DNA of 64,000 nucleotides from Yoonia sediminilitoris (GCF_003058085.1 NZ_QBUD01000017.1:18649-82648); one strand, 5' to 3'. Positions 54,758 to 63,414 are shown, counted from the stretch's first letter. Notes: generated by a model not told the origin, from the letters alone. Program-made: numbers and translations.

Positions 54758-57163
54758 TCACGTCCCCCGCGGTTTTGCACGCAGGGTCGGGTCGGCTTGG
54801 GTCGGGTCCTCTGGCCACGGATGCCTTGGATATCGACCACGCATATCACGTCTTACATCTGCATAGGAACTGGCCCAGAAACCGACGATATCCTGGGTGA
54901 CTTGCACAGGTTTCTGGCCCGGTGAAAGGAGCGTCACGCGCAATGGCATCCGCCCAACGGTCGGGTGGCGGGTGACGCCGAACATTTCCTGCAATCGCAA
55001 AGTGATTGCAGGGGCGTCTCCGGCATAGTCGATGGGAATGCGGCGCCCCAAAGGCGTTTCGAAATGCGCCGGTGCCTGTGTGTCCAACCGCTGCATCTGG
55101 TCCCAGTCCAGCATTGCCCGCAAGGCAGGCAGCACGTCAAAGCGTCGCCAGTCCGACGCACTGCGTACATTTTGCAGATAGGGTAAAAGCCAGTCTTCGA
55201 GCGTGTCTAGCAGCGTGTCATCGTCCATCCGGGGAAGGTCATCAATAAGCGCCACGCGCGCCTGAAACCGGGCCGCTGCGGGGGACAAGCGCAAGCCAAG
55301 CTGGCGGACGCCCTCCAGCATAGCGCGCGCAACCAGATCGTCGGGCGCGTCGGCCCACACCCGGTCGTCCAGCACCAGCGCACCAAAACATTCCTGCTTG
55401 CGCGACAGAACCTGATTGTCGCGCTTGGACCAGAGGCACAGATCGCGCCAGTGGATATCATCTGAGAACATGTCGCGCAGCTCACTTTCGCTGATCGACG
55501 TTGCCTGCCTGATGCGCGCTTCGCGGGCGTCCCCGTCAAGATCACTGACCACAATCAGGCGCTGACCTGCCAACGGATCACCTGCATCCATCACAGCGCC
55601 TTTTCCCCCCGATAAAACATAACGCGGTGCGTCGCCTTTGCGGCGCAGTCCGATCCGGTCTGGATAAGCAAGCGCCAGTTGCTGTGCGGTCGATCGTGCA
55701 GGTTGGGCGGACGCATCGCGGGTCAGACGCGGAATGTCAGCTTTGATTTGGGACAGGGCCGCATGCTGAACCTCGCCTGGCCCCGCATAGTTGCCATTGA
55801 GAGCGCGCAGGCGCAGGGTGACGTCAACGGGCGCTCCGCGCAACGGGTCACGACCGGAAAGTAGGGCAGCAAGTGGTGCGGCTTGCTTGCCAGCCAGCTG
55901 CAACATATGCCCCAGACGGGGATGAAGCGGCAGGGCTGCCAATGCGCGGCCATGGGCGGTGATGCGCTGATTGCCGTCCAAAGCGCCAAGGTTTTGTAGC
56001 AGCGTGCGTGCCTCTGCCAAAGCACCGGGTGGCGGCGGGGTCAAAAAGCACAGCTCATCGCTGCCCCAAATGGCCAGCTCCAGCGCGAGCGCGGCAAGAT
56101 CGGCAGACTCGATCTCTGCCGGGGCAAAGGCGGGCAGGGCGCCATGCTCGCCTTTGGTCCAAAGGCAAAAGGCATCACCGGGCGCGACACGGCCTGCCCG
56201 CCCAGCGCGCTGCGTGGCCTCGGCCCGGCTGACTTTTTCAGTGACAAGTCGTGACATACCTGAGCCCGGATCAAATCGCGCCCGGCGCGCGCGCCCGGCA
56301 TCAACAACGACACGGATGTCGGAAATCGTCAGGGATGTTTCCGCGATGGAGGTGGAGAGCACAATCTTTCGACCCGTTTGGGCCGGGGCAATCGCGGCGC
56401 GCTGTTCTTTGAAGGGCAAAGCCCCATAAAGCGGCTGAATGAGGCAATCACCGGGCAGGCGGTGCGAAAGGGCGGCGGCTGTACGCTTGATTTCTCCCTC
56501 GCCGGGCAGAAAAACAAGAACACCACCTTCGGTGCGGGACACAACCTTTGTGACAAGATCGGCGGTCGCCTGTTCGAGACGGGTGTTTTTGGGAAGTGCG
56601 CGGTCCAGAAAATGGGTCGTAACCGGGTAGGTTCTTCCTTTGGATGTCACGACCGGGGCGGCGTCGAGCATAGCCGCAACCGGGTCAGCATCCAGCGTGG
56701 CAGACATGACAACAAGCAAAAGGTCAGGGCGGAGCACCTGACGCAGTTCCCATGCCAATGCGAGCCCAAGGTCGGCATTCAGCGAGCGCTCGTGAAATTC
56801 GTCAAAGATGAGGGCGCCAACATCGGTCAAGGCAGGGTCGGCCTGGATCATGCGGGTCAGGATGCCTTCGGTAACGACCTCAATCCGCTGGCCCGGCTTG
56901 TGATCGCCGCGCATTCTGTAGCCCACCGTCTGGCCCGGCTTTTCATTCAGACCCTCGGCCAAACGTTCTGCCGCAGCGCGCGCCGCGATCCGGCGTGGTT
57001 CAAGCATGATAGTCTTGCCTTTGACGAGTCCCGCATCAAGCAAGGCGTGCGGCACGCGGGTCGTCTTTCCGGCACCCGGCGGGGCTTGCAAGACGACGCA
57101 GCCGTGCTCTGAAAGCGCGGTAACAAGATCGGGCAGCACAGGATCAATTGGAAGTGCAATCAT
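54758..57163 (-). CDS. hrpB: ATP-dependent helicase HrpB
   Basis: This is an 801-residue DEAH/RHA-type helicase. The start at 57163 gives MIALPIDPVLPDLVTALSEH. It has Walker A APPGAGKTTRVP near residue 28, the box IFDEFHERSLNADLGLAL (DEFH), SAT in VVMSATLDADP, motif VI-type QRAGRAGRVAPG, and the HrpB-specific C-terminal domain (GRYPRHPWPEDP). The exact RNA substrate is unknown in most bacteria. Confidence 0.94.
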   Translation of the reverse strand: MIALPIDPVLPDLVTALSEHGCVVLQAPPGAGKTTRVPHALLDAGLVKGKTIMLEPRRIAARAAAERLAEGLNEKPGQTVGYRMRGDHKPGQRIEVVTEGILTRMIQADPALTDVGALIFDEFHERSLNADLGLALAWELRQVLRPDLLLVVMSATLDADPVAAMLDAAPVVTSKGRTYPVTTHFLDRALPKNTRLEQATADLVTKVVSRTEGGVLVFLPGEGEIKRTAAALSHRLPGDCLIQPLYGALPFKEQRAAIAPAQTGRKIVLSTSIAETSLTISDIRVVVDAGRARRARFDPGSGMSRLVTEKVSRAEATQRAGRAGRVAPGDAFCLWTKGEHGALPAFAPAEIESADLAALALELAIWGSDELCFLTPPPPGALAEARTLLQNLGALDGNQRITAHGRALAALPLHPRLGHMLQLAGKQAAPLAALLSGRDPLRGAPVDVTLRLRALNGNYAGPGEVQHAALSQIKADIPRLTRDASAQPARSTAQQLALAYPDRIGLRRKGDAPRYVLSGGKGAVMDAGDPLAGQRLIVVSDLDGDAREARIRQATSISESELRDMFSDDIHWRDLCLWSKRDNQVLSRKQECFGALVLDDRVWADAPDDLVARAMLEGVRQLGLRLSPAAARFQARVALIDDLPRMDDDTLLDTLEDWLLPYLQNVRSASDWRRFDVLPALRAMLDWDQMQRLDTQAPAHFETPLGRRIPIDYAGDAPAITLRLQEMFGVTRHPTVGRMPLRVTLLSPGQKPVQVTQDIVGFWASSYADVRRDMRGRYPRHPWPEDPTQADPTLRAKPRGT

Positions 57164-57188
57164 CAGGCTTTGTCGGCCGGTGTGCGGG

Positions 57189-57211
57189 GGTGGGTCAAGA
57201 CCCACCTTACG
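57189..57211. repeat. Hairpin-TTAC repeat, copy c
   Basis: GGTGGGT-CAAG-ACCCACC followed by TTAC. The stem has changed at several places but each change is compensated on the other arm. Copy d, in opposite orientation, lies 30 bases away; the two TTAC tails face each other. Confidence 0.65.
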
Positions 57212-57240
57212 CTACATTTTCTGTTATGCATTGAAGGACT

Positions 57241-57262
57241 GTAAGATGGATTTCAATCCATC
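57241..57262. repeat. Hairpin-TTAC repeat, copy d (inverted)
   Basis: GTAA followed by GATGGAT-TTCA-ATCCATC: the reverse complement of the other copies. It follows the DM13-like gene on the minus strand and pairs head-to-head with copy c. Confidence 0.65.
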
Positions 57263-57277
57263 CCCTTTGTGGGATGA

Positions 57278-57676
57278 CTACCGTATTTCTGCCACGCCAA
57301 TATGCCGCCCATCGCGCCCATTGATGATGTGAATCTCGTTGAACGCATTCAGATCAATTTGCCCCGGCACTTCGAACACTTGCAGCCCCTTTGTCATCGA
57401 CAGTTGACCCAAATGCGCCCTTTGATCGGGCTGTCCATCACGGCCCAGCCGCAATAGCAGTTGCGCGGTCGGATCTGTGTCAAAGGCCGTTTCAAGGACG
57501 ATCAGCGCGGGTCCTTCGTTTGTTTCGACAATTGTAACACCGCGTTTTGCAATAAAGTCGATCCCATCGGTCCAGCCTTGCGTTTCCTTTGCGTCAGCAT
57601 GCGCGGCCGAGGCAAACAGAAATAGAGGCAATATTATCCATCCGCCCAACAGGCGTGGCAAAAAATATATCATCAT
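57278..57676 (-). CDS. Secreted DM13-like domain protein
   Basis: This is a 132-residue exported protein starting at 57676 after AAGGGG. Signal peptide MMIYFLPRLLGGWIILPLFL is cleaved near AHADA. The C-terminal AHLGQLSMTKGLQVFEVPGQ plus IDLNAFNEIHIINGRDGRHIG matches the DM13 fold, for which a redox role is proposed. The cysteine usual in DM13 is absent here, so electron transfer by thiol is doubtful. Confidence 0.65.
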   Translation of the reverse strand: MMIYFLPRLLGGWIILPLFLFASAAHADAKETQGWTDGIDFIAKRGVTIVETNEGPALIVLETAFDTDPTAQLLLRLGRDGQPDQRAHLGQLSMTKGLQVFEVPGQIDLNAFNEIHIINGRDGRHIGVAEIR

Positions 57677-57795
57677 CAAATCCCCTTGCGCGCAGCGATC
57701 TGCCACGATGGAAGTGATTTGAAAATATGCACGATCTTTGATGTTTCAATGCAATCAAATGTGATCGGCAAACAAGTCGTGGCGTTCAAACGAAA

Positions 57796-57823
57796 ATGAC
57801 CCGGATGAAACCATCCAGGTCAT
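57796..57823 (-). terminator. Terminator of rpmB
   Basis: A 12-position stem ATGACCTGGATG / CATCCGGGTCAT (one mismatch) with a 4-base loop, read on the minus strand and followed by TTTCGTTTG. It begins 26 bases after the rpmB stop. Confidence 0.8.
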
Positions 57824-57849
57824 TCGAAGAAATCATTGGTCTATTTGGC

Positions 57850-58134
57850 TTAGGCCACAGTCGCCTTCTGGATCTCAGTCTTGACCTTCCGTGCAGCAAC
57901 CGACAATTCCGCTTCTTTTGCTTTGGCCATAAACGCATCCAACCCACCACGGTGGTCGACCGTGCGCAGTGCCGCATTTGAAATACGGAATTTGAAAGAG
58001 CGGCCCAACACGTCGGACTGAAGCGTTACATCCTGCAGATTGGGCAGAAACCGACGGCGGGTTCGGTTTTTGGCGTGGCTGACATTGTTGCCCGACATCG
58101 GGCCTTTTCCGGTCAATTCGCAACGGCGCGACAT
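57850..58134 (-). CDS. rpmB: 50S ribosomal protein L28
   Basis: This is a 94-residue basic protein of the large subunit. It starts [20 protein letters not shown] at 58134, the L28 signature, with [12 protein letters not shown] following. A longer frame to 58191 adds a non-conserved N-terminus. One N-terminal cysteine is kept; the paired zinc cysteines of C+ paralogues are not seen. The 242 bases upstream hold its promoter and no gene. Confidence 0.96.
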   Translation of the reverse strand: MSRRCELTGKGPMSGNNVSHAKNRTRRRFLPNLQDVTLQSDVLGRSFKFRISNAALRTVDHRGGLDAFMAKAKEAELSVAARKVKTEIQKATVA

Positions 58135-58376
58135 GGGCGTTTTCCTTGTGTTATAGAACATCACCGTCTGTACGAGGGGATATCCTGTCATAGGGCTGAG
58201 CCCGGCAGAGCCGAGCTGTGGAATAAGATCAGCGCCAGATATGAGGATTCCGTCAACCAGTCAACCCGGTTTTCACAGCCAGGCGTCTGATCTTGCATCC
58301 TTTCGCAACTTGCATGGCCACCGGTGTGCGGCAACCCTGCTCCGGGCCGCCGTGAACGCCAACATGGCGTCAATTC

Positions 58377-59384
58377 TTAGGTTGAGTTGCCGGGCTTTTG
58401 GTTGCGTAGGGGCGCGAGCACATAGGCCGCCGCCGCCGCAGGGGTGATCCGACCGGAAAGCAGCTCCTCACGGGCATTGGTCATGCGGGATGCAGTCTCA
58501 GGGTCACTGCGCAGCAAATCAAGCAAACCATGCTGAACCTCTTGCTCGAACCAGAATGCCGCCTGTTCCTGCCGCGTCTGTTCCCAGATACCGGTGTCTC
58601 GACGCCAGTTTATGAGGTCTTGCATCTCTGCCCAGGCCTGATCCAGCCCAAGGACGTCAATCGCCGAGACGGTCAGCGCCTTGGGAAAGCCATCTGGATC
58701 CTGTGGGCGTTTGCGCAATAGCCGTAGGGCAGCGGCGTAGTCGGCACAGGTCCTTATTGCCTGAGACTTCAACGGCCCGTCTGCCTTGTTTACAAGAATG
58801 AGGTCCGCCATTTCCATGATCCCGCGCTTGACGCCTTGCAGCTCATCCCCGCCTGCAGGCGCAAGAAGTAGGACAAAAAGGTCGGCCATCTGTGCCACCA
58901 TCGTTTCCGATTGGCCGACCCCCACTGTTTCAATCAGCACGACATCATAGCCTGCCGCTTCGCACAGCGCGACGGCCTCGCGCGATCGCCGCGCGACCCC
59001 CCCAAGTTGGGTTTGGCTCGGGGACGGGCGGATGAAAGCATTCGGATCGCGGGCCAGTAAATCCATCCGCGTCTTGTCACCCAGGATTGAGCCGCCAGAG
59101 CGCGCTGACGATGGGTCCACCGCCAGCACTGCAACGCGCATACCCAACCCGGTGAGCATCAGGCCGAAACTTTCAATGAAAGTCGACTTTCCGACGCCGG
59201 GTGTCCCTGACAATCCAATCCTGATTGCCTGCTTGGTCGTGCCGACGGCAGCCAGAAGGGCAATTGCCTCCTCCCGGTGATCGTGGCGCCCGCTTTCGAC
59301 CAGAGTAATGGCGCGGGCAAGTGCCCGACGATCACCATTGCACAGGTTTTTGGCCAAGGTGGTTATGTTCGTTGGTCTTTTCAT
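58377..59384 (-). CDS. meaB: Methylmalonyl-CoA mutase-associated GTPase
   Basis: This is a 335-residue G3E-family GTPase that guards and reloads the B12-dependent methylmalonyl-CoA mutase. P-loop GLSGTPGVGKSTFIESFG is near residue 60, the metal-binding VLAVDPSSARSGGSILGDK near 95, the G3 region VLIETVGVGQSE near 150, and NKAD near 200. It was once called ArgK. The mutase gene is not in this window. Confidence 0.95.
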   Translation of the reverse strand: MKRPTNITTLAKNLCNGDRRALARAITLVESGRHDHREEAIALLAAVGTTKQAIRIGLSGTPGVGKSTFIESFGLMLTGLGMRVAVLAVDPSSARSGGSILGDKTRMDLLARDPNAFIRPSPSQTQLGGVARRSREAVALCEAAGYDVVLIETVGVGQSETMVAQMADLFVLLLAPAGGDELQGVKRGIMEMADLILVNKADGPLKSQAIRTCADYAAALRLLRKRPQDPDGFPKALTVSAIDVLGLDQAWAEMQDLINWRRDTGIWEQTRQEQAAFWFEQEVQHGLLDLLRSDPETASRMTNAREELLSGRITPAAAAAYVLAPLRNQKPGNST

Positions 59385-59601
59385 AGGTTCTCTTTTTATC
59401 TGGCGATCGCGTATTGTCCATTGTCTTGGTGCTCCCTTTCAATCAAAGCCGAAGGTATGCACTGGCGGACCTATGAAGCCATCAAGAGTGTAGCGGTGCA
59501 TGAAGAGCTGAATATTTTGCTTCAAGGTTATGCTGCGTTAACTACATTTCTGGGAGAGAGTTTTTAAGATCGCGGCGCGGATTTGGATATCGTGCAATCT
59601 C

Positions 59602-59645
59602 AGCGTTTGCCGAAAAGCTGCGGGGAGGGTTTTTCGCGAAACGCT
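59602..59645. repeat. Shortened copy of the terminal-inverted-repeat element
   Basis: AGCGTTTGCCGAAAA and TTTTTCGCGAAACGCT, inverted complements, flank only 13 bases. Both ends match the termini of the 110-bp element, so this is probably an internal deletion of it, 9 bases from a hairpin-TTAC repeat. Confidence 0.6.
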
Positions 59646-59655
59646 ATGGGACGGG

Positions 59656-59679
59656 AATGGATTGAAATCCATCTTACGG
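59656..59679. repeat. Hairpin-TTAC repeat, copy e
   Basis: ATGGAT-TGAA-ATCCAT with CTTACGGT after it. It lies directly beside the shortened inverted-repeat element, away from any gene end. Confidence 0.65.
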
Positions 59680-60126
59680 TTTGACAACGGTCGTGCCTCG
59701 ATCAGACGTGCCACGACCAATATGTCTCATTTTTCGGATCGGTTGCAGAGTTGAGGGCCTTGACCGGGTTCCGAGTCCTGTGCCTTTCGGCCTGAGTTTG
59801 GGGCCTTTCACTTTTTCAACCTAGCCGGTGTGTAAATCGCAGGCGATTACTCGTTTTTACAGAAACGGACATTCTCGAGGACGCTGTCAATAATCAGACC
59901 GGAACGGTCAAAAAGAGCTTATCAGAAAATTCATGCCAGCTTATGTCATGTAGGATTTGAAGAGGGCTTTGCTCTTTCCTTGCAGAGTCTACGCCTGATA
60001 TTTCTCTGTGGGCAATTTCTGAACATGACAAGATGACCAAGACTGCGCGGTTCGGCGTTGCCACGTATATGGCGACTGACATAGTGATGAATACGTAGAG
60101 CCGACGAAGGCTTGTTCGCAAAAGCT

Positions 60127-60444
60127 TCAGGTCAAGGCCCGACATTGCGAGGCGGCGGTCGTGCTGAAGCGTTTGTAGCGTTGCCAGAATGCTTCATCCC
60201 GGGAGTTGTCCGACTGGCGCGTGTCTTGTGCTAATTGCGGTTCGAAAAAGAAGCTTGCTGCGCGGGATTGGTCGCGCTTTGACAGCGTATTGTTTGCAAC
60301 CTGCTGAACGCACGAGCAAAGTGCGGGGGTTGCTGCCTTTCGGTTCACTGCGAGACATGCATCACTGACCGAGCCCGACACATTCGGCCCGCCTCCACAT
60401 GCGGCAAGAACAAAAAGTGCTCCAAGAAACTTGAAACTGCGCAT
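60127..60444 (-). CDS. Small conserved lipoprotein
   Basis: This is a 105-residue protein; start at 60444 gives MRSFKFLGALFVLAACGGGP with an LAAC lipobox (lipidated cysteine 16). The mature part has the pattern ACLAVNRKAATPALCSCVQQVA and FFFEPQLAQDTRQSDNSRDEAFWQRY. I associate this layout with small Rhodobacteraceae proteins that are sometimes loosely annotated as arginine transporters. No transport evidence is seen. Confidence 0.72.
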   Translation of the reverse strand: MRSFKFLGALFVLAACGGGPNVSGSVSDACLAVNRKAATPALCSCVQQVANNTLSKRDQSRAASFFFEPQLAQDTRQSDNSRDEAFWQRYKRFSTTAASQCRALT

Positions 60445-61417
60445 CAATATGTACCTCAACCGGCCCCTGTCTTTGCAGGAGGTCCATCATGTCGTGCCCC
60501 ACAAGTTCCACTATGGCTGCCGACTCGTTTGGATGCAATTACAGATCGCGTCAAAGGCGTTTTGGCGGTGCAAGTTTTTGAAACCAAGGAACACGCGAAT
60601 GGCACGCATGATGCGCCGGCATCCAACGATGCCCGCCTAGCAAACCCGAGCAGACGCGGAGAATGTGCTACCGCAATGCCGGCCCACGATGCGCCGAGAC
60701 AGGGTTGCAGCACGCCTCAGAACAGGGGTCTGCCGCGGGCAAGCCGTTCTTTAAGGGGAGGTGCGGGCATCAACTTCAAAACAGTTATTTCATGTCAATG
60801 GCTTTTTGTATCGCATCCTGAAATCTGACGAATTGCTCACCGGCCCGGCCAATCTGTTTCTTCTGCCGCCGCCGACCTCAAGGTCAATACAAAGCGGCCC
60901 AATGAGCTTTGGTCGGCCGATTTTTCGAAATTGAAGGTCAGAGGCTGGGCCGCTACGATCTTTTGTAATCCTCGACAGCCCGCGACGACGACAGCATAGA
61001 CAAAATTTCTTGGAAGCTCTGCGTCTTGAAGTATGCCCGGTTGTCGCCGACATTCGGAATTTTGCGCAGGGCGGAAAGAGCGCTGCACAATTACAGGGAC
61101 CAAACGAACCAGACCGCCTCATGGATCAGGCCGTTCTTTGGCTGAAAACGCTTCCGACTGCCTTTCGCCGAAGGTTGAACGCCTGCATATCATCGCTGAC
61201 ATCAACGCCCGATTCCTAGAGGGTAGACCGCAACACTCACTGTCTTTGCGGTTTTTGACCGATGGCTCATTCCCATCGCCAAACGCCCTTGTTAAGGTTG
61301 AAATGGCAGGGCTCTGGGAGGGTCGGAAATGTTATGAGATATTGCCGAACTTCCCTCTGGACACCTGGTTCACGCCCGTCTAAACAGCCGCTACCCGACG
61401 GGGAAACCCGTCCCGTT
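60445..61417. other. Gene-poor interval before tRNA-Phe, possible broken gene
   Basis: No intact gene is supported. On the minus strand, from 61100 to 60786, coding-like pieces occur in two frames. One (VVAGCRGLQKIVAAQPLTFN) ends at a TGA near 60837, and another frame continues GEQFVRFQDAIQKAIDMK to a TAA near 60786. A one-base shift would join them, suggesting a decayed gene of unknown kind. Confidence 0.35.
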
Positions 61418-61492
61418 GCCCGGGTAGCTCAGGGGTAGAGCAGTGGATTGAAAATCCTCGTGTCGGTGGTTCGATTCCGCCCCCGGGCACCA
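61418..61492 (+). tRNA. tRNA-Phe (anticodon GAA), CCA encoded
   Basis: A full cloverleaf: acceptor GCCCGGG/CCCGGGC, D-arm GCTC-AGGGGTA-GAGC, anticodon loop TTGAAAA (GAA), T-arm GGTGG-TTCGATT-CCGCC, then ACCA. The anticodon stem has one T-T mismatch. Accessory DNA begins directly after its 3' end, so it may be an integration site. Confidence 0.96.
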
Positions 61493-61714
61493 TTTATATT
61501 GATTTTATTGTATAATATTGGTGTGGAGGGGGCATTTGAGGGGGCGAATCTCTCCCGGTGCCGACCCGGACGCTCAGAATTAAATACCAGACGATGGACT
61601 GCTCAAAGTGAAGCCGTCTCCCGTTTATCCATTAGCTGTGCGTTTTACTTCAAGTTTCTAACTTCCGAGAGCGAGCGCGTGCGGCGGTAAGCCGAAATTA
61701 AATTCGTCGAGTTG
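61493..61714 (+). other. AT-rich stretch downstream of tRNA-Phe
   Basis: The composition changes abruptly from the tRNA to TTATATTGATTTTATTG and onward. No gene, no integrase and no second copy of the tRNA 3' end was found here. It could be the left end of an integrated element whose other end is beyond the window. Confidence 0.4.
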
Positions 61715-61930
61715 ATGGCTGGACTGTTACAGCTTGATGAAGCTGAACGGTTGGACTTCGGATTTTATCGCGTCATCCGTTATAACAACCAAGAAGTGAA
61801 AGCGTTCCTTGGCGAGATTGTTCAGGATGGCGACGAGCGCTTCGTTTACACCGAAGATGTCGGGAGTTCGAGCCTCTCACGAACCACCATTCACAAGCCA
61901 ATAAAAATCAATTACTTAAATGGCTTATGA
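61715..61930 (+). pseudogene. Fragment of an adenine-specific DNA methyltransferase N-terminus
   Basis: A 71-codon frame begins MAGLLQLDEAERLDFGFYRV and continues IRYNNQEVKAFLGEIV. The LFxLDxADLDFGIYRI pattern opens many large adenine methyltransferases of type III or related restriction and defence systems. The frame ends after about 70 residues, with no SAM-binding FxGxG or catalytic DPPY/NPPY motif, so only a remnant is present. Confidence 0.45.
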
Positions 61931-61932
61931 CG

Positions 61933-61970
61933 TAGGATTCCATGGTAACCCGAATAGGAATCCATGGTAA
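61933..61970. repeat. Tandem 16-bp repeat with palindromic core
   Basis: TAGGATTCCATGGTAA (61933) and TAGGAATCCATGGTAA (61955) are spaced exactly 22 bases, two helical turns. Each contains the palindrome CCATGG. The arrangement suggests an operator or a recombinase site. The rest of 61931-62174 has no gene. Confidence 0.5.
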
Positions 61971-62174
61971 TATGGCCACAAAGTGCTGGTAAGTTTTTGA
62001 CGATTTACGTGCGATTCTGATCCTAACGCGTATCGCTTGCAAATGCTAATCAAACCACTCTCGGTGTGCGCGGGTTCGGTTTGTTTTGTCGTGTCGCAAA
62101 GTCGCTGTTCTATCGAAGTAGCCAGCCGCTATCTTCAAACTTTTATTTTTGATCCGTCGGGGGCTCGGAAAGGA

Positions 62175-62975
62175 TCAGTAAAGTTGATCAATTCTGTCTA
62201 AGACCCTCGACATCGAGACTTCAAGGGCATTACGAGTAGCTGTATTGCTTGTGGTCACGTGACCGAAGCGTTGTATTTTATAGTGATCACTCATGTCGCG
62301 GGGGCCGAGTTGAAATCCTCCGACGTGTACTACTCCGAAGGCTCCGTGAGAGTAATTTTCCAAATAAGTGGGCCAACGTCTTCCTGTTCCGGCGGTACCA
62401 TGCTCATCCATCATGCGGTGAGTAACCGAACCTCTGAGTTGAGTGACATGGGCGAGGTCGAACATTCTAGCCAAAGTTTGGCGCATTTCATCAGAGTTTC
62501 CACTCCTTAGTTTGTCTTTGCACTCGATTCCTAAAAACGGCAGACCGCGAGGGTATTGGGCATTTGTCGCCCGAATACCTTGTGGAATTTCAGTGGGCAA
62601 AAGGGCGATATCCCACTCATGGCGAGCGCCGCTTCTTCCTTTGTGTTGGAGTCCATGATGCAGTTCGAGGGTGCGGGGTTCTGAACCGCCAGACCTGTGC
62701 AGGCGAGCAAAGCAAGGGTCGCCGACTGCTTGAGACAAACCACTTGGTCCGCCGCTGAAAACAAAAGGATGGTTAGGAGGAAGGCGGGAGCCATCACCTT
62801 GATGCAAAGTAACCTGCCAGCCTGTTTTCTGTCTTGCAGCGTCTGCAAGTGTCATAAAAACCCATGCTTCTAGTGCTTTTCCTGTTCCGCCGGGTATAGA
62901 AGAAATTGCATTGGCCGCTGACAGCCGTCTTAACATTGCGCGGAGTTGTCTAGTCCGCTTCGGATCCAGAGCCAT
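62175..62975 (-). CDS. Probable PD-(D/E)XK-fold nuclease, accessory
   Basis: This is a 266-residue protein of unknown family. Early GTGKALEAWVF (E36), then ARHEWDIALL (D122) and FLGIECKDKL (E151-C-K153) fit the E...D...ExK active site of PD-(D/E)XK nucleases. The middle HHGLQHKGRSGARHEWD supplies a likely glycine-rich turn. It overlaps the upstream 154-residue gene by 26 bases and lies in the region after tRNA-Phe. A restriction or defence effector is a reasonable guess, not proven. ATG at 62936 is an alternative start. Confidence 0.65.
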   Translation of the reverse strand: MALDPKRTRQLRAMLRRLSAANAISSIPGGTGKALEAWVFMTLADAARQKTGWQVTLHQGDGSRLPPNHPFVFSGGPSGLSQAVGDPCFARLHRSGGSEPRTLELHHGLQHKGRSGARHEWDIALLPTEIPQGIRATNAQYPRGLPFLGIECKDKLRSGNSDEMRQTLARMFDLAHVTQLRGSVTHRMMDEHGTAGTGRRWPTYLENYSHGAFGVVHVGGFQLGPRDMSDHYKIQRFGHVTTSNTATRNALEVSMSRVLDRIDQLY

Positions 62976-63414
62976 ATTCTTGATCTTCGTCCTCTATAAT
63001 GTGTTTCAAAATGTGGTCCAAAGCTGTCACGACGCGATGTCTGCGAAGTGATGTCCATTCCTCAGCGCGCGTCTTTTCTGCGAAGACAGATTTGGACCCA
63101 TCTTCGAACCCTGTTTCGCTAAGTTGGCTAGGTGGAGTGTAAACTATCTTTGCCGTCGCCTGCTCTTGTATGTCAGAGGCAATTTTTTCAGTTTCCGCTA
63201 CATGCAACTCAGCAAGCACGATTTGAAAACGGAGAAATTCAACGGCCCGGTTCAAAGGATCCACAGATTCCTGAACTTCCTGCCATTCAGTGTCATCGCC
63301 TTGGTGGGAAAGAGGCTCAGCAAGTGCGTATGCCATCATTTCACCAGCTAAACTGGGCATGCCTGCCTCTGCAACTATAGCAGTGAGTTCCTGCAACTCT
63401 TGCGGTAACAACAC
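62950..63414 (-). CDS. Partner protein of the nuclease, unknown function
   Basis: This is a 154-residue acidic, helical protein starting at GTG (63414), 8 bases after AGGAG. No enzymatic or DNA-binding motif is clear. Two helical regions (LQELTAIVAEAGMPSLAGEM; RAVEFLRFQIVLAELHVAET) and an acidic tail (HIIEDEDQEYGSGSEAD) are seen. Its 3' end overlaps the nuclease gene, so the two are co-translated. It may be an antitoxin, regulator or specificity partner. Confidence 0.65.
   Translation of the reverse strand: MLLPQELQELTAIVAEAGMPSLAGEMMAYALAEPLSHQGDDTEWQEVQESVDPLNRAVEFLRFQIVLAELHVAETEKIASDIQEQATAKIVYTPPSQLSETGFEDGSKSVFAEKTRAEEWTSLRRHRVVTALDHILKHIIEDEDQEYGSGSEAD

Larger units (their letters stand above)
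59385..60126. other. Gene-poor interval after meaB
   Basis: This 742-base stretch holds only the two small repeats at 59602-59645 and 59656-59679. Frames of up to 83 codons exist, but none has a ribosome site, coding-like composition or a recognisable product. Confidence 0.6.

Noticed and set aside
59894..60145. 83-codon minus-strand frame
   Set aside because: It overlaps the end of the lipoprotein gene, has no ribosome site and an implausible composition.
60529..60828. 99-codon plus-strand frame
   Set aside because: Rich in chance-type residues, no homology pattern, no ribosome site.
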